Notes under the pieces: model-generated
What the model was told of the DNA's origin: nothing
What the model saw: the letters and a program-made list of their open reading frames with translations, nothing else
The model's database searches: none
Program-made: the position numbers and the translations under genes
Part shown: positions 1 through 8,621 of the stretch, one piece after another
How the letters are laid out: each line of letters opens with the position of its first letter
Position numbering within the stretch: position 1 is the first letter of the stretch
Origin: Legionella birminghamensis
GTDB lineage: Bacteria > Pseudomonadota > Gammaproteobacteria > Legionellales > Legionellaceae
Direction of reading: 5' to 3'
NCBI RefSeq assembly: GCF_900452515.1
Contig: NZ_UGNW01000001.1
Coordinates: 2,356,001-2,420,000 of the forward strand
DNA length: 64,000 nucleotides

Positions 1-396
1 AAGAAAGATATTCGGGTTCGCTTCGCTATTCATCCAGTTGCTGGACGTATGCCCGGCCATATGAATGTGCTGTTGGCAGAAGCCAATATCCCCTATGATC
101 GCGTGTTCGAACAAAGCGAGATTAACAGGGATTTCGGTACAGCAGATGTGGCTTTTGTGATTGGAGCCAATGATATAACCAATCCCGCGGCTAAAACGGA
201 TCCGAGTTCACCGATCTATGGAATGCCAGTATTGGAAGTTGAAAAGGCAAAAACCGTATTGTTTGTGAAACGGAGCCTTAATGCGGGTTATGCAGGTGTC
301 GAGAATGATCTCTTCTTCCGCGATAATACCTATATGTTGTTTGGTGATGCAAAGGTGATGACTGAATCAATTGCCAAATCGCTGGCCGAGATTTAG
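1..396 (+). CDS. pntB: NAD(P) transhydrogenase subunit beta, C-terminal part (5' truncated by window edge)
   Basis: The reading frame is open from the first base and ends at a stop at 394-396, so only the last 131 residues are present. They match the NADP(H)-binding domain III of Pnt[21 protein letters not shown], then YDRVFEQ, the segment [15 protein letters not shown] and the tail [15 protein letters not shown]. PntAB couples hydride transfer between NADH and NADP+ to proton movement across the inner membrane. The membrane part and pntA would lie to the left of the window. Identification rests on clear motif recognition. Confidence 0.95.
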   Translation, partial: KKDIRVRFAIHPVAGRMPGHMNVLLAEANIPYDRVFEQSEINRDFGTADVAFVIGANDITNPAAKTDPSSPIYGMPVLEVEKAKTVLFVKRSLNAGYAGVENDLFFRDNTYMLFGDAKVMTESIAKSLAEI

Positions 397-417
397 GGTG
401 TTTTACTAGATCCCAGG

Positions 418-746
418 GCATGCACATAGGTATATACACAAAAGTTTTCCCGCTCCGAATCCCCGCGGTCGCAGCCCATAGCTATCTACTCAAATGTTTT
501 CCCCGCTCCGAATCCCCGCGGCATCGACCGCGGGGCCCATACGAAGCCTATATAGAATATCGGTTTTTGCTAATTTAAGGATAATGTTTCAAAGACTTGT
601 TTCTAACTGCTTTTAAATTGCTATTTTCGGCAACATTGGAATTCATCTGAAGAGCATGTTCGGGCATCAGACATGGGCCCCGCGGTTGATGCCGCGGGGA
701 TTCGACTGCATTTTTGCAGATAGTATGGGTCGATGCCGCGGACATA
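418..746. repeat. GC-rich hairpin-arm repeat element, copy A (spacer type 1)
   Basis: Fills the gap after pntB. A degenerate outer segment (421-480) repeats the motif CGCTCCGAATCCCCGCGG. The core runs from about 509 to 704. The left arm is CCCCGCGG, loop CATCGA, CCGCGGGG. An AT-rich spacer follows (ACGAAGCCTATATAGAATAT to CATGTTCGGGCATCAGACAT). The right arm carries loop TTGATG, complementary to the left loop except for one position. A partial arm continues to 746. The flanking CATAGCTATCTACTCAAA motif recurs beside other copies. No believable coding sequence lies inside. Confidence 0.85.
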
Positions 747-777
747 AAAGACAATCCACGGGAAGCAGAGGCGGTTA

Positions 778-1158
778 TTATTTAACCGTCCTGCAAGAAG
801 CATGAATAACACTATTGCTTCTGTTTTCCAATTCCACTACTGCGGCTGACTGCACTTTGAGCTCCAGCACTGTTCCATTTTCGATCAAAAGATCCCGTTC
901 TTCACCTTGAGAAATAGGTAATTTATCAATTGTCCCAGAGCGTTTTTCCATCAGTACATGAATGATTGCCTGAGGTTCTGTTGTCTGTAATACACATTCA
1001 GCCTTTACTTCAAATAAAGTAAAATTTGCGAATTTTTCAGGGTTACTTGGCTTCAAATCATATTCAATGCTGAGATTTGGAGCCAGGGAGTGATTGGCAG
1101 CTAAAACCTGAGTGCTTAGAAGAGCACCAATACAGAACATACCAATTTTTTTAAACAT
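778..1158 (-). CDS. small secreted protein of unknown function
   Basis: 126 residues. The N-terminus MFKKIGMFCIGALLSTQVLA is a typical signal peptide with an AxA-type cleavage site before ANHS, so the mature protein should be periplasmic or exported. GGAG lies about ten bases before the ATG. The mature part is predicted beta-rich (alternating hydrophobic strands such as FTLFEVKAEC and VLELKVQSAAVVELEN) and has two Cys residues (AECVLQ and HASCRTVK) that could form a disulfide. I do not recognise the family. It is a single gene between a repeat and prfC. Confidence 0.75.
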   Translation of the reverse strand: MFKKIGMFCIGALLSTQVLAANHSLAPNLSIEYDLKPSNPEKFANFTLFEVKAECVLQTTEPQAIIHVLMEKRSGTIDKLPISQGEERDLLIENGTVLELKVQSAAVVELENRSNSVIHASCRTVK

Positions 1159-1274
1159 TAAAAATCTCCATAGTGATAAAATTGGGAACTAAGATACAGT
1201 TATTTTGCTTGCATGGCAAATTGAGGGACAGTTAAAACCTTAATGCATAGTCATCATCAAGGTTTTAACTATCA

Positions 1275-2855
1275 TTAATGTTCTCTTGTCGCAGTAAATT
1301 GAATTTTGGGATAACGTTCCTGTGCCATAGTCAGATTGACTCTTGTCGGCGCCAGATACATTAAGGAATCGCTGCCATCTAAAGCCAGATAATCATAGGC
1401 TTTGGTTTTGAATTCAGCCATTGCCTTCTCATCCTCAGAATAAACCCAACGGGCACAGGTCACATTGACTGATTCATAAACGCAATCCACTTTATATTCA
1501 TTCTTAAGGCGATGGGCAACGACATCAAACTGCAGAACCCCCACAGCGCCAAGAATCAGCTGATTACTGTTCAATGGCCTGAACACCTGAGTAGCCCCTT
1601 CTTCGGAAAGCTCAATCAACCCCTTTAGTAAGGCTTTACTTTTTAAAGGATCACGCAAACGCACCAGGCGATACAGTTCAGGGGCAAAATTAGGAATCCC
1701 GGTAAATTTAAGTTGCTCACCCTGGGTAAACGTATCGCCGATCCGGATGGTGCCATGGTTATGTAAACCGATAATATCACCCGCCATTGCAAGCTCTGCA
1801 TGGGAACGATCGCCAGCCATAAAGGTTAAGGCATTGGAAATCTGAATTTCCTTGCCAATGCGCAGATGGCTTAATTTCATCCCTTTTGTAAACTGGCCTG
1901 AGCAGATGCGTAAGAAAGCAATACGATCACGATGCTTGGGATCCATATTGGCCTGGATTTTAAAGACGAATCCGCTGAAGGCTTCCTCTTCAGGCAACAC
2001 TTCCCGCTCCACCGCTTCTCGGGGTCGAGGGCCAGGGGCATTCCGGGCGAAGTCATCGAGTAACTCTTTTATGCCAAAATTATTAATGGCAGAACCAAAA
2101 TAAACCGGGGTCAATCGCCCGGCAAGGTATTCCTCAAGATTAAACTCATGAGAAGCCCCTTTAACCAATTCGATTTCATCGCGTAATTCCTGGGCGGCAT
2201 CGCCCAGGATGGTATCAAGCTCGGGATTATCAAGCCCCTGAATACGTGTCGCCTCCTGTTTCTGGGCATTTTTGCCTGACTGGTAGAGATAAACCGCATC
2301 TTCATATAAATGATAGATTCCTTTAAAACGTTTTCCCATGCCCACCGGCCAGGTGACTGGAGCGCACTGAATTCCAAGAACTGACTCCACTTCATCCAAT
2401 AAGGAAATAGGCTCGCGCCCTTCCCTGTCCAGTTTGTTGATAAAAGTCATGATCGGAGTGTCGCGCAAACGACAGACTTCCATCAGTTTTACAGTACGGT
2501 CTTCTACCCCCTTCGCCACATCAATTACCATTAATGCCGAGTCTACGGCAGTCAGTGTGCGATAGGTATCTTCAGAGAAATCCTCATGTCCCGGGGTATC
2601 TAACAGATTAATCACATGCTCATTATGAACGAACTGCATGACCGATGTGGTAATGGAAATTCCCCGCTCTTTTTCCATCTCCATCCAGTCGGAGGTCGCA
2701 TGTCGATCCGCCTTTCGGCCCTTGACTGTTCCAGCCAACTGGATAGCACCTCCAAATAGAAGCAGTTTTTCAGTTACTGTTGTTTTACCAGCGTCAGGGT
2801 GGGAGATAATGGCAAAGGTGCGCCTTTTGCTGAAGTCTTCGTAAAAATCGGACAT
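1275..2855 (-). CDS. prfC: peptide chain release factor 3
   Basis: 526 residues, full length for RF3. This GTPase removes RF1/RF2 from the ribosome after peptide release. The G domain starts at about residue 12 with [20 protein letters not shown] (P-loop). The switch region has [10 protein letters not shown]3 is [18 protein letters not shown], and G4 is INKLDRE. The beta-barrel domains II and III follow, including [14 protein letters not shown]-like strands and [19 protein letters not shown]. The start ATG is at 2855 with only a weak ribosome site. It is transcribed alone, divergent from the BON lipoprotein gene. Confidence 0.97.
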   Translation of the reverse strand: MSDFYEDFSKRRTFAIISHPDAGKTTVTEKLLLFGGAIQLAGTVKGRKADRHATSDWMEMEKERGISITTSVMQFVHNEHVINLLDTPGHEDFSEDTYRTLTAVDSALMVIDVAKGVEDRTVKLMEVCRLRDTPIMTFINKLDREGREPISLLDEVESVLGIQCAPVTWPVGMGKRFKGIYHLYEDAVYLYQSGKNAQKQEATRIQGLDNPELDTILGDAAQELRDEIELVKGASHEFNLEEYLAGRLTPVYFGSAINNFGIKELLDDFARNAPGPRPREAVEREVLPEEEAFSGFVFKIQANMDPKHRDRIAFLRICSGQFTKGMKLSHLRIGKEIQISNALTFMAGDRSHAELAMAGDIIGLHNHGTIRIGDTFTQGEQLKFTGIPNFAPELYRLVRLRDPLKSKALLKGLIELSEEGATQVFRPLNSNQLILGAVGVLQFDVVAHRLKNEYKVDCVYESVNVTCARWVYSEDEKAMAEFKTKAYDYLALDGSDSLMYLAPTRVNLTMAQERYPKIQFTATREH

Positions 2856-2930
2856 AGGTCACTCAAAAAAATAAAGCGGTATTTTAAAAGAAATTGCACC
2901 AACAGACAATTTAATCTGTTTCAATAAAGC

Positions 2931-2959
2931 TTGTCAGGCCCCTTTTCTGTTACTATAGT
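2931..2959 (+). promoter_or_regulatory. sigma-70-type promoter for the BON lipoprotein gene
   Basis: TTGTCA at 2931-2936 and TATAGT at 2954-2959 are separated by 17 bases, 70 bases upstream of the ATG at 3029. Good match by eye; no transcription data. Confidence 0.55.
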
Positions 2960-3028
2960 AGCGTATTTATAAATCATATGACTTTAAAACGCGCAATTTA
3001 GCCGTTTAATTTGTAACAGGAGCAATCC

Positions 3029-3337
3029 ATGAAAAAATTCTGCATCCCATTATTAACATTAAGCCTTCTTGCCGGCTGCCAGTCCATTTCCGGTTTTAGC
3101 GGTTACAATCAACCATTCCTCGCTAACAGCGATGAGCAAATCAGCAATGCAATCAGGACCTCATTTAGCGAAAATGAAATTCTTGAAGATGCCCCTATTC
3201 AAATAAGCAGTGATCATGGCGTAGTGACTTTAAGCGGCTATGTAAAAAAAATACGCCAGGCGGACGTGGCTGAGCAAATTGCTTCACAGGTGAATGGAGT
3301 CAAGACAGTTGAAAATCGGATTATTATCAGGAAATAA
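3029..3337 (+). CDS. BON-domain lipoprotein
   Basis: 102 residues. The lipoprotein signal MKKFCIPLLTLSLLAGC has lipobox LAGC at Cys17. The mature part is one BON domain (about residues 35-101): DEQISNAIRTSF, VVTLSGYVKKIRQADVAEQI, then VNGVKTVENRIII, the pattern of OsmY and DolP family proteins. BON proteins bind phospholipid at the outer membrane or periplasm and are often envelope-stress genes. An AGGAG ribosome site precedes the ATG. A single BON domain is short compared with DolP, which has two. Confidence 0.88.
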   Translation: MKKFCIPLLTLSLLAGCQSISGFSGYNQPFLANSDEQISNAIRTSFSENEILEDAPIQISSDHGVVTLSGYVKKIRQADVAEQIASQVNGVKTVENRIIIRK

Positions 3338-3570
3338 AACACCGAATCCCTGAGGCGCAGACCCATAGATATCTACACAAATATTTTCCCGCTCCGAATC
3401 CCCGCGGCTTCGACCGCGTGTCCACACGAAGCCTATTAGAATATACTTACTTAAAAGCTTTGCGGAGTATGTTTGGCCATCAGGTATGGGCCCCGCGGTC
3501 GCAGCCGCGGGGATTCGGATGGTCGAAGCCGGGGATTCGAGTGGTCTTTCGCCGCGGGATTAGGGACTCG
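3338..3570. repeat. GC-rich hairpin-arm repeat element, copy B (short spacer, type 1)
   Basis: Core about 3395-3517. Left arm with loop CTTCGA, shortened spacer (CACACGAAGCCTATTAGAATAT to GTTTGGCCATCAGGTAT), right arm with loop TCGCAG. Here the two loops no longer match, and the left arm is damaged (CCGCGTGT). Outer copies of the arm follow at 3518-3570. The CATAGATATCTACACAAA motif lies at the left. The rest of the 3338-3626 gap has nothing else recognisable except the leader of the next gene. Confidence 0.8.
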
Positions 3571-3626
3571 CATTGGCACTTAGTTACATTCTATAATCAA
3601 ATTACTCCTCTTTTTTCAGATTCTCC

Positions 3627-5447
3627 ATGCCATTATCACTCAAAATTTTCACCTTAAATTGCGGTAACGATACTCCGGGCACTACTGCCGTTCAGCAATT
3701 AGCGCAGGAAATAAGTAATGTCGATGTGATTATCCTCCATTGTCAGGAAGTGGATTTTGATAAAACCTATCGTCAGCTTCGCGAACAGTTTGATAAAGAG
3801 ATTGAGATTGATTTTGCCGAGAAAATGGTGACCCATACCAAACTCGATACTCAGTTTCATCATCAGACCGGCATGGCAACCATTCTTATCCGAAAACCCC
3901 AGGTAGACATTGTCCATAGCAAGACGCAAGTAGTCCGTCGTGAAGAAGGAAGGACAGGGAGCGGGTATAATAAAGGCGGAACTTATACTAATCTTTCTCT
4001 TCGAAAAAAAGGAGAAAAAGACCCCTATCAACTCAGCCTTGTTAATGCGCATCTCGATGCTTTCAGGGAAGACGCCAGAGCACAGGACTGGTTAAATCTT
4101 CACAAAGTGCGCAAATTCAATGCGCATGACTGGGACGATCTCTGCCGTAAAACACCGGATATGGTAGCAAATGGTTACGATGCCAATACCCGTAACTATT
4201 TGCAAAACCAGGGAGAAGAAACCATATCCCGCAATCCCTGGGAATTCAAAGCGCAACCTGGTATGCAGGAATTAATTATGGCTCCGCTGGGAAACCGCCA
4301 GGAGTCTAGTCTATCCACCTATAAAAATAATCAAAAAGACATGCCATCAGTTGCTGATAAAAAACGTTGGGGGTTTGCCAAAGGTGGTATGCTCGATATT
4401 GTCAGCGTTAATGATGCCGAACTAGCCAAAGTGCAGCTTCATTATCGGGATGAAGCTTATGAAATTGACCCGGTAACCCTGGCTGCTTTGCAAATCAATC
4501 CCAATGAGGACTCAGCGCGGGATCATTCTGTGATTGGCAGCCATCCGGTCTTTATCGAAAAACAATCTGATTTTCTTAAAGTAAGGGATTATCTGGCCAG
4601 CTCCCTGGTTTATGCCGCGCCTGAAATAGCTGAATATATTCTTCAAAAAGACTTTATCGATACAGCTGAAAATCGCAGCTATCTGTTCAGGCTGCATGAG
4701 TATTATCTGAGCCCTCAAGGGTTGATGCAAACCCAACTGCAGTTGCATCAGGAGAAATTGGCTTTGTGGAACCAATTCAAATCCTGGCCTGCTGCCGAGG
4801 AAATAAAGCAACAATTATTTAGGAATTCAACCTGGTTTGCCTGCGAGGGTGTTTTACCAAAAGACCGTTCGAGTCTTGATTTAGCAGCCATTTCGCATGC
4901 AAACAGACAGGCGCTTGAGACCTTGCAAGTCCGGTTTCTAAAGACTGCCAGTACCGACCAGCAGCGACTCGACATACTTAGAATGATCGACAATGCGATG
5001 CTTGCTTTACCAGATAACAACAAGCCGCAAACCCTCATAAAAAATACGGAAACCTTACTGACGTTTAACCATTTAACGCATCAGTATAAAGCTCATTTAC
5101 TCAATGAATGCACTGATAAAGATGAGCTTTCCAATAAAAATCCGTCCTTGTTACGGGCTAAGCTCAAAGCTGTTGAGCAGTTACGGGATGCATCACTGCA
5201 AAAAACTGAAGCAAGCACACTGGACCATTTAGGAAAAGCGCTAAATGATAATACCTGGACGCTAAGCCAGCATCGGCATCAGGATATATTTCATAAAATT
5301 TATCGCAAACTGCAGGAATTGATTAGCCATTATGTCCCCAAAACGCAGGGTCAGATTTTTGCAGAAAAAGCCAAAATGGTTTTAAACCAGGAACGCATGA
5401 GTCTGGAGGAAGGAAAGCCTGAAAGTCGCAAAACTACAATGCCTTAA
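3627..5447 (+). CDS. endonuclease/exonuclease/phosphatase-fold protein, possible secreted effector
   Basis: 606 residues. The N-terminal half (about 5-310) has the order of motifs of the EEP superfamily (DNase I, inositol polyphosphate 5-phosphatase, sphingomyelinase): LKIFTLNCGN at 5, IILHCQEV with the metal-binding Glu at 41, LVNAHLDAF with Asn140/His142/Asp144, GMLDIVSV near 254 and RDHSVIGSHPVF with Asp299-His300. The C-terminal 300 residues look alpha-helical and match nothing I know. There is no signal peptide; the tail (SLEEGKPESRKTTMP) is Glu-rich then polar, as in many Dot/Icm substrates. Substrate unknown: nucleic acid, phosphoinositide or other phosphodiester. The ATG at 3627 has no strong Shine-Dalgarno site. 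Confidence 0.7.
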   Translation: MPLSLKIFTLNCGNDTPGTTAVQQLAQEISNVDVIILHCQEVDFDKTYRQLREQFDKEIEIDFAEKMVTHTKLDTQFHHQTGMATILIRKPQVDIVHSKTQVVRREEGRTGSGYNKGGTYTNLSLRKKGEKDPYQLSLVNAHLDAFREDARAQDWLNLHKVRKFNAHDWDDLCRKTPDMVANGYDANTRNYLQNQGEETISRNPWEFKAQPGMQELIMAPLGNRQESSLSTYKNNQKDMPSVADKKRWGFAKGGMLDIVSVNDAELAKVQLHYRDEAYEIDPVTLAALQINPNEDSARDHSVIGSHPVFIEKQSDFLKVRDYLASSLVYAAPEIAEYILQKDFIDTAENRSYLFRLHEYYLSPQGLMQTQLQLHQEKLALWNQFKSWPAAEEIKQQLFRNSTWFACEGVLPKDRSSLDLAAISHANRQALETLQVRFLKTASTDQQRLDILRMIDNAMLALPDNNKPQTLIKNTETLLTFNHLTHQYKAHLLNECTDKDELSNKNPSLLRAKLKAVEQLRDASLQKTEASTLDHLGKALNDNTWTLSQHRHQDIFHKIYRKLQELISHYVPKTQGQIFAEKAKMVLNQERMSLEEGKPESRKTTMP

Positions 5448-5492
5448 GCTATAGTAATCAGAGGGCTTCAAATTTTTATTGCAAGGACTGTT

Positions 5493-6335
5493 ATGGATTA
5501 TATCATTGAACGGATGAACAGGCAGCAAGCAGAATTAGCCATTGAATGGGCAGTAAAAGAAGGCTGGAATCCGGGTTTACATGATATGGCTTGTTTTTTT
5601 CAAACGGATCCCGAAGGCTTTTTTGCTGGAAAGCTTAACGGAAAAGTGATCGCTGTTGGCTCAGCTGTTTGCTATGATGAACAATTCGCCTTCTGCGGTT
5701 TTTATATTGTCGACAAAGCCTATCGCGGCAGCGGCTACGGTCTGGCTTTAACCCGGAAACGACTTGAGCATGTCGGCCATCGTAATGCAGGTATCGATGG
5801 AGTTCCGGAGATGGTTAACCGGTACAGCCGCCTGGGTTACCGCTCAGCGCATACCAATGCACGTTATCGTTTCGAGCCGATACCAGTCAAGGCCGGATCT
5901 AATGCTTCTATCATCGATTTAAGACAGCTGGATTTGAAAACACTTAGCGATTATGACCGTAAACACTTTCCCGCCCGGCGCGATACGTTTCTTAGCTGCT
6001 GGATTAACCAGCCAGACACTGTCAGTCTTGCTTATATTCACAAGGATAAATTATGCGGCTATGGGGTTATTCGACCTGCACATCAGGGATATCGTATAGG
6101 TCCCCTGTTTGCTGATACGCCAGCCATTGCAAATGATTTATTGCTGGAACTCAGTAAAAAAGCTGTAGACAGCCCTGTTTATCTGGATATACCCGAAACT
6201 AATCGTCATGCCATCGAGCTGGTTACCCGCTATCAGATGAAAAAAGTATTCACCACCGCCCGTATGTATTTAAAAGGAGAACCGAAGTTAGATATTCATT
6301 CAATTTATGGCATAACTTCGTTTGAGCTGGGATAA
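5493..6335 (+). CDS. GNAT-family N-acetyltransferase with second C-terminal domain
   Basis: 280 residues. The N-terminal GNAT domain (about 1-130) has the acetyl-CoA binding motif A at residues 77-83 (YRGSGYG) after the beta-4 strand FAFCGFYIVD. The C-terminal half (about 135-275) resembles the second domain of YitH-like acetyltransferases (RARRDTFLSCWI-like helix, GYGVIRPAHQGYRIGPLFAD). An AAGGA ribosome site precedes the ATG. It ends three bases before the PuuE-like gene, so the two should be co-transcribed and may act in one nitrogen-related pathway; the substrate is not evident. Confidence 0.8.
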   Translation: MDYIIERMNRQQAELAIEWAVKEGWNPGLHDMACFFQTDPEGFFAGKLNGKVIAVGSAVCYDEQFAFCGFYIVDKAYRGSGYGLALTRKRLEHVGHRNAGIDGVPEMVNRYSRLGYRSAHTNARYRFEPIPVKAGSNASIIDLRQLDLKTLSDYDRKHFPARRDTFLSCWINQPDTVSLAYIHKDKLCGYGVIRPAHQGYRIGPLFADTPAIANDLLLELSKKAVDSPVYLDIPETNRHAIELVTRYQMKKVFTTARMYLKGEPKLDIHSIYGITSFELG

Positions 6336-6338
6336 AGC

Positions 6339-7214
6339 ATGCGACGTGATATGGTTGGCTATGGCCCCGAAGCGCTGCAAAACTGCTGGCCGGGCGACGC
6401 TAAACTCGCCATTAACTTTGTAATCAATTATGAGGAAGGTGCTGAGTTAACGCCAGTCAATGGCGATTCGATAGCGGAGACTTACGGCGGCGAATTTCCT
6501 CTGGCGGCCAAACCGGAGGGCATGCGCAATTTAAGCATGGAATCTTTATTTGAATATGGAAGCCGCTGCGGGATCTGGCGGTTAATCCGGTTATTCGATC
6601 GGAAACAAATTCCGCTGACCTTCTTTTTAACGGGTCTGGCAGTTCGTATGAATCCTGCGCTGGCTCTTTATCTGCAACACTCCGCCCATGAAGCTGCAGG
6701 CCATGGCTGGCGCTGGATTGATTACGCCGCAATTTCGAAGAAAGAAGAAAAAAAGCACATTATTCAATGCATCGATGTACTTTGTGAATTAACCGGTAAA
6801 AGACCCGAAGGCTGGTATACCGGGCGGAGAAGCAGTCATACGCGTGAACTGCTTATCGAAATTGGCGGATTTAAATATGACTCTGAGAGTTATGCCGATG
6901 ATCTACCTTATTTTCTCGATAAGCATCTCATTATACCCTATACCCTGGACTGTAATGATTTTCGTTATTCAACGAACCCCGGCTTCGCCGTCGGCAATGA
7001 TTTTTATCTCCATTTGAAAAACAGTTTTGATTATCTCTATCAGGAGCAGCGCATGGCGCTAATGACTATTGGCCTGCATCCTCGAATAAGCGGGCGTCCG
7101 GGGAGGTGTCAGGCACTGCAGCAATTTATTGATTATATAAAGCAGTTTGAAGATATCTGGATTACAAGACGGATTGATATTGCCAATTACTGGATGGGAA
7201 TATCAAGACGTTGA
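6339..7214 (+). CDS. PuuE-like polysaccharide deacetylase family protein (putative allantoinase)
   Basis: 291 residues. It has the NodB-like fold in the arrangement of the cofactor-independent allantoinase PuuE: start MRRDMVGYG, LAINFVINYEEGAE (27-36), the insert ETYGGEFPL, IPLTFFLTGLAV (91-102), the His motif GHGWRWIDY (121-129) and a late LHPRISGRPGR (about 243-253). PuuE opens allantoin to allantoate in ureide degradation. No other ureide genes are in the window, so the real substrate could be another cyclic amide or an N-acetyl sugar. It is translationally close to the GNAT gene upstream. Confidence 0.75.
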   Translation: MRRDMVGYGPEALQNCWPGDAKLAINFVINYEEGAELTPVNGDSIAETYGGEFPLAAKPEGMRNLSMESLFEYGSRCGIWRLIRLFDRKQIPLTFFLTGLAVRMNPALALYLQHSAHEAAGHGWRWIDYAAISKKEEKKHIIQCIDVLCELTGKRPEGWYTGRRSSHTRELLIEIGGFKYDSESYADDLPYFLDKHLIIPYTLDCNDFRYSTNPGFAVGNDFYLHLKNSFDYLYQEQRMALMTIGLHPRISGRPGRCQALQQFIDYIKQFEDIWITRRIDIANYWMGISRR

Positions 7215-7235
7215 ATTCCCTGCCCAAATCCGCGG

Positions 7236-7525
7236 CGAAGACACCGAACCCCTAGCAAAGGCGCCGAATCCCTAGCAAAGGCGGCGAATCCCTAGCAGGC
7301 GCCGAATCCCCGCGGCTTCGACCGCGGGGTCCACACGAAGCCAATTTAATGTTAAGCACACATGTTTATGACTACCTGTTAAACCCTATTTTTTGGCAAC
7401 ATTGAGACTTGCCTGACGACCATGCTACTCCGACAGGCATGGGCCCCGCGGTCGAAGCCGCGGGGATTCGGTGTCGAAGCCGCGGGGATTGGGTGTCGCA
7501 GCCGCGGGGATTCGAAATCTTTCAC
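7236..7525. repeat. GC-rich hairpin-arm repeat element, copy C (spacer type 2) with short tandem arrays on both sides
   Basis: Core 7303-7470. Left arm loop CTTCGA, right arm loop TCGAAG (exact complements), and type 2 spacer (ACGAAGCCAATTTAATGTTA onward, ending CATGCTACTCCGACAGGCAT). To the left, a 20-base unit (CGAATCCCTAGCAAAGGCG) repeats from about 7244 to 7302. To the right, a 22-base unit starting GTCGAAGCCGCGGGGATT repeats at 7451, 7473 and 7495. The element lies between two convergent genes. Confidence 0.85.
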
Positions 7526-7570
7526 CCCGGGATACAAGTCGTTCACCGGTGATACGAGAGGGATTCAAGC

Positions 7571-8620
7571 TCAATCCACCAACTCTAAACTCTGCTCGCA
7601 TTCAAAATAATCAGCCACCTTTGCTTCTGAAACAGATTCCAGCTGCTTCGGATTCCAATGCGGGGATTTATCTTTATCAACTAATAGCGCCCGTACCCCC
7701 TCATAAAAATCAGAGTCCTTCATGAAATGACGAACCAGGCAATAATCCATTTTAATGCATTCAGCCATTGATAAGAAACGGGATTTATGAATTTGCATGA
7801 GCGTTATTTTCAGACTTAAAGGCGCCTTTTGTCTTAAATTATCGAGACAAGCACGTGACCATTCGTCCTCTGCGGCATTTAAGGAAACAAGAATTTCCTC
7901 AATCGTATTGAACTTAAAATGTTTTTCAATCTGCACTATGTCAGCCACTGGCAGCGGCGCTTCATTGAATGGGAGTTCTCCGAGGCAAGCATCCACTTTC
8001 TGATGAGGATTAACCGCAAGATCAGTCTCCTTTAACAGCTCAATGAATTGTTGCGAATAGTCAGCAGGAATGATTTTTTTGATTAATCCAGCGGCCAATG
8101 CATCCTGGCTCCGCAGACGATTGCCCGTTAGACCCAGATAAACGCCGAGATAATTAGGCAGCCTTGCCAGAAGATAGCTAGCACCGATATCCGGGAAAAA
8201 ACCAATTCCGGTTTCCGGCATGGCAAACACAAAATTTTCAGTGGCCACAGGATGCGAACCATGAAGTGAAATACCCACCCCGCCCCCCATGGTTATTCCA
8301 TTCATTAGCGCAATATACGGCTTCGAATAGCGATGTATATAATGGTTTAATCGATACTCATGCGAAAAGAACTCCATCTGCTGCGCGTCTTTACGCAAGC
8401 CGCTTTCATAAAGCCAGCGAACATCCCCTCCAGCGCAAAATGACTTGCCAGGTGTAGCCTGAATCAATACCGCATGAATATTTCTATCACTTTCCCATTC
8501 TGTGAGTTGATCTTGCAAGGATTGAATCATTGGCAAGGTTAAAGCATTTAAGGCATTGGGCCGATTCAGGGTTGCGACTCCCAAGTACCCCTGCTTTTCA
8601 AAGAGAATCTCCTCGGTCAT
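7571..8620 (-). CDS. 3-hydroxyisobutyryl-CoA hydrolase-like (enoyl-CoA hydratase/isomerase family)
   Basis: 349 residues. Crotonase fold with the long C-terminal region of the HIBYL-CoA hydrolase subgroup (ECH_2): GKSFCAGGDVRWLYE (about 53-67), YIALMNGITMGGGVGISLHG (oxyanion loop), and ATENFVFAMPETGIGFFPDIGASYLLARLP. It releases 3-hydroxyisobutyrate from its CoA ester in valine degradation. I chose the ATG at 8620 because AAGGAG lies eight bases before it; an upstream in-frame ATG at 8734 would add 38 unlike residues inside the preceding gene. It begins one base after that gene stops, so they are coupled. Confidence 0.88.
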   Translation of the reverse strand: MTEEILFEKQGYLGVATLNRPNALNALTLPMIQSLQDQLTEWESDRNIHAVLIQATPGKSFCAGGDVRWLYESGLRKDAQQMEFFSHEYRLNHYIHRYSKPYIALMNGITMGGGVGISLHGSHPVATENFVFAMPETGIGFFPDIGASYLLARLPNYLGVYLGLTGNRLRSQDALAAGLIKKIIPADYSQQFIELLKETDLAVNPHQKVDACLGELPFNEAPLPVADIVQIEKHFKFNTIEEILVSLNAAEDEWSRACLDNLRQKAPLSLKITLMQIHKSRFLSMAECIKMDYCLVRHFMKDSDFYEGVRALLVDKDKSPHWNPKQLESVSEAKVADYFECEQSLELVD

Positions 8621-8621
8621 C

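Noticed and set aside
621-812. 63-codon minus-strand frame in repeat copy A
   Set aside because: It is made largely of repeat-arm sequence; similar frames appear in every copy because the arms contain no stop codon in that phase.
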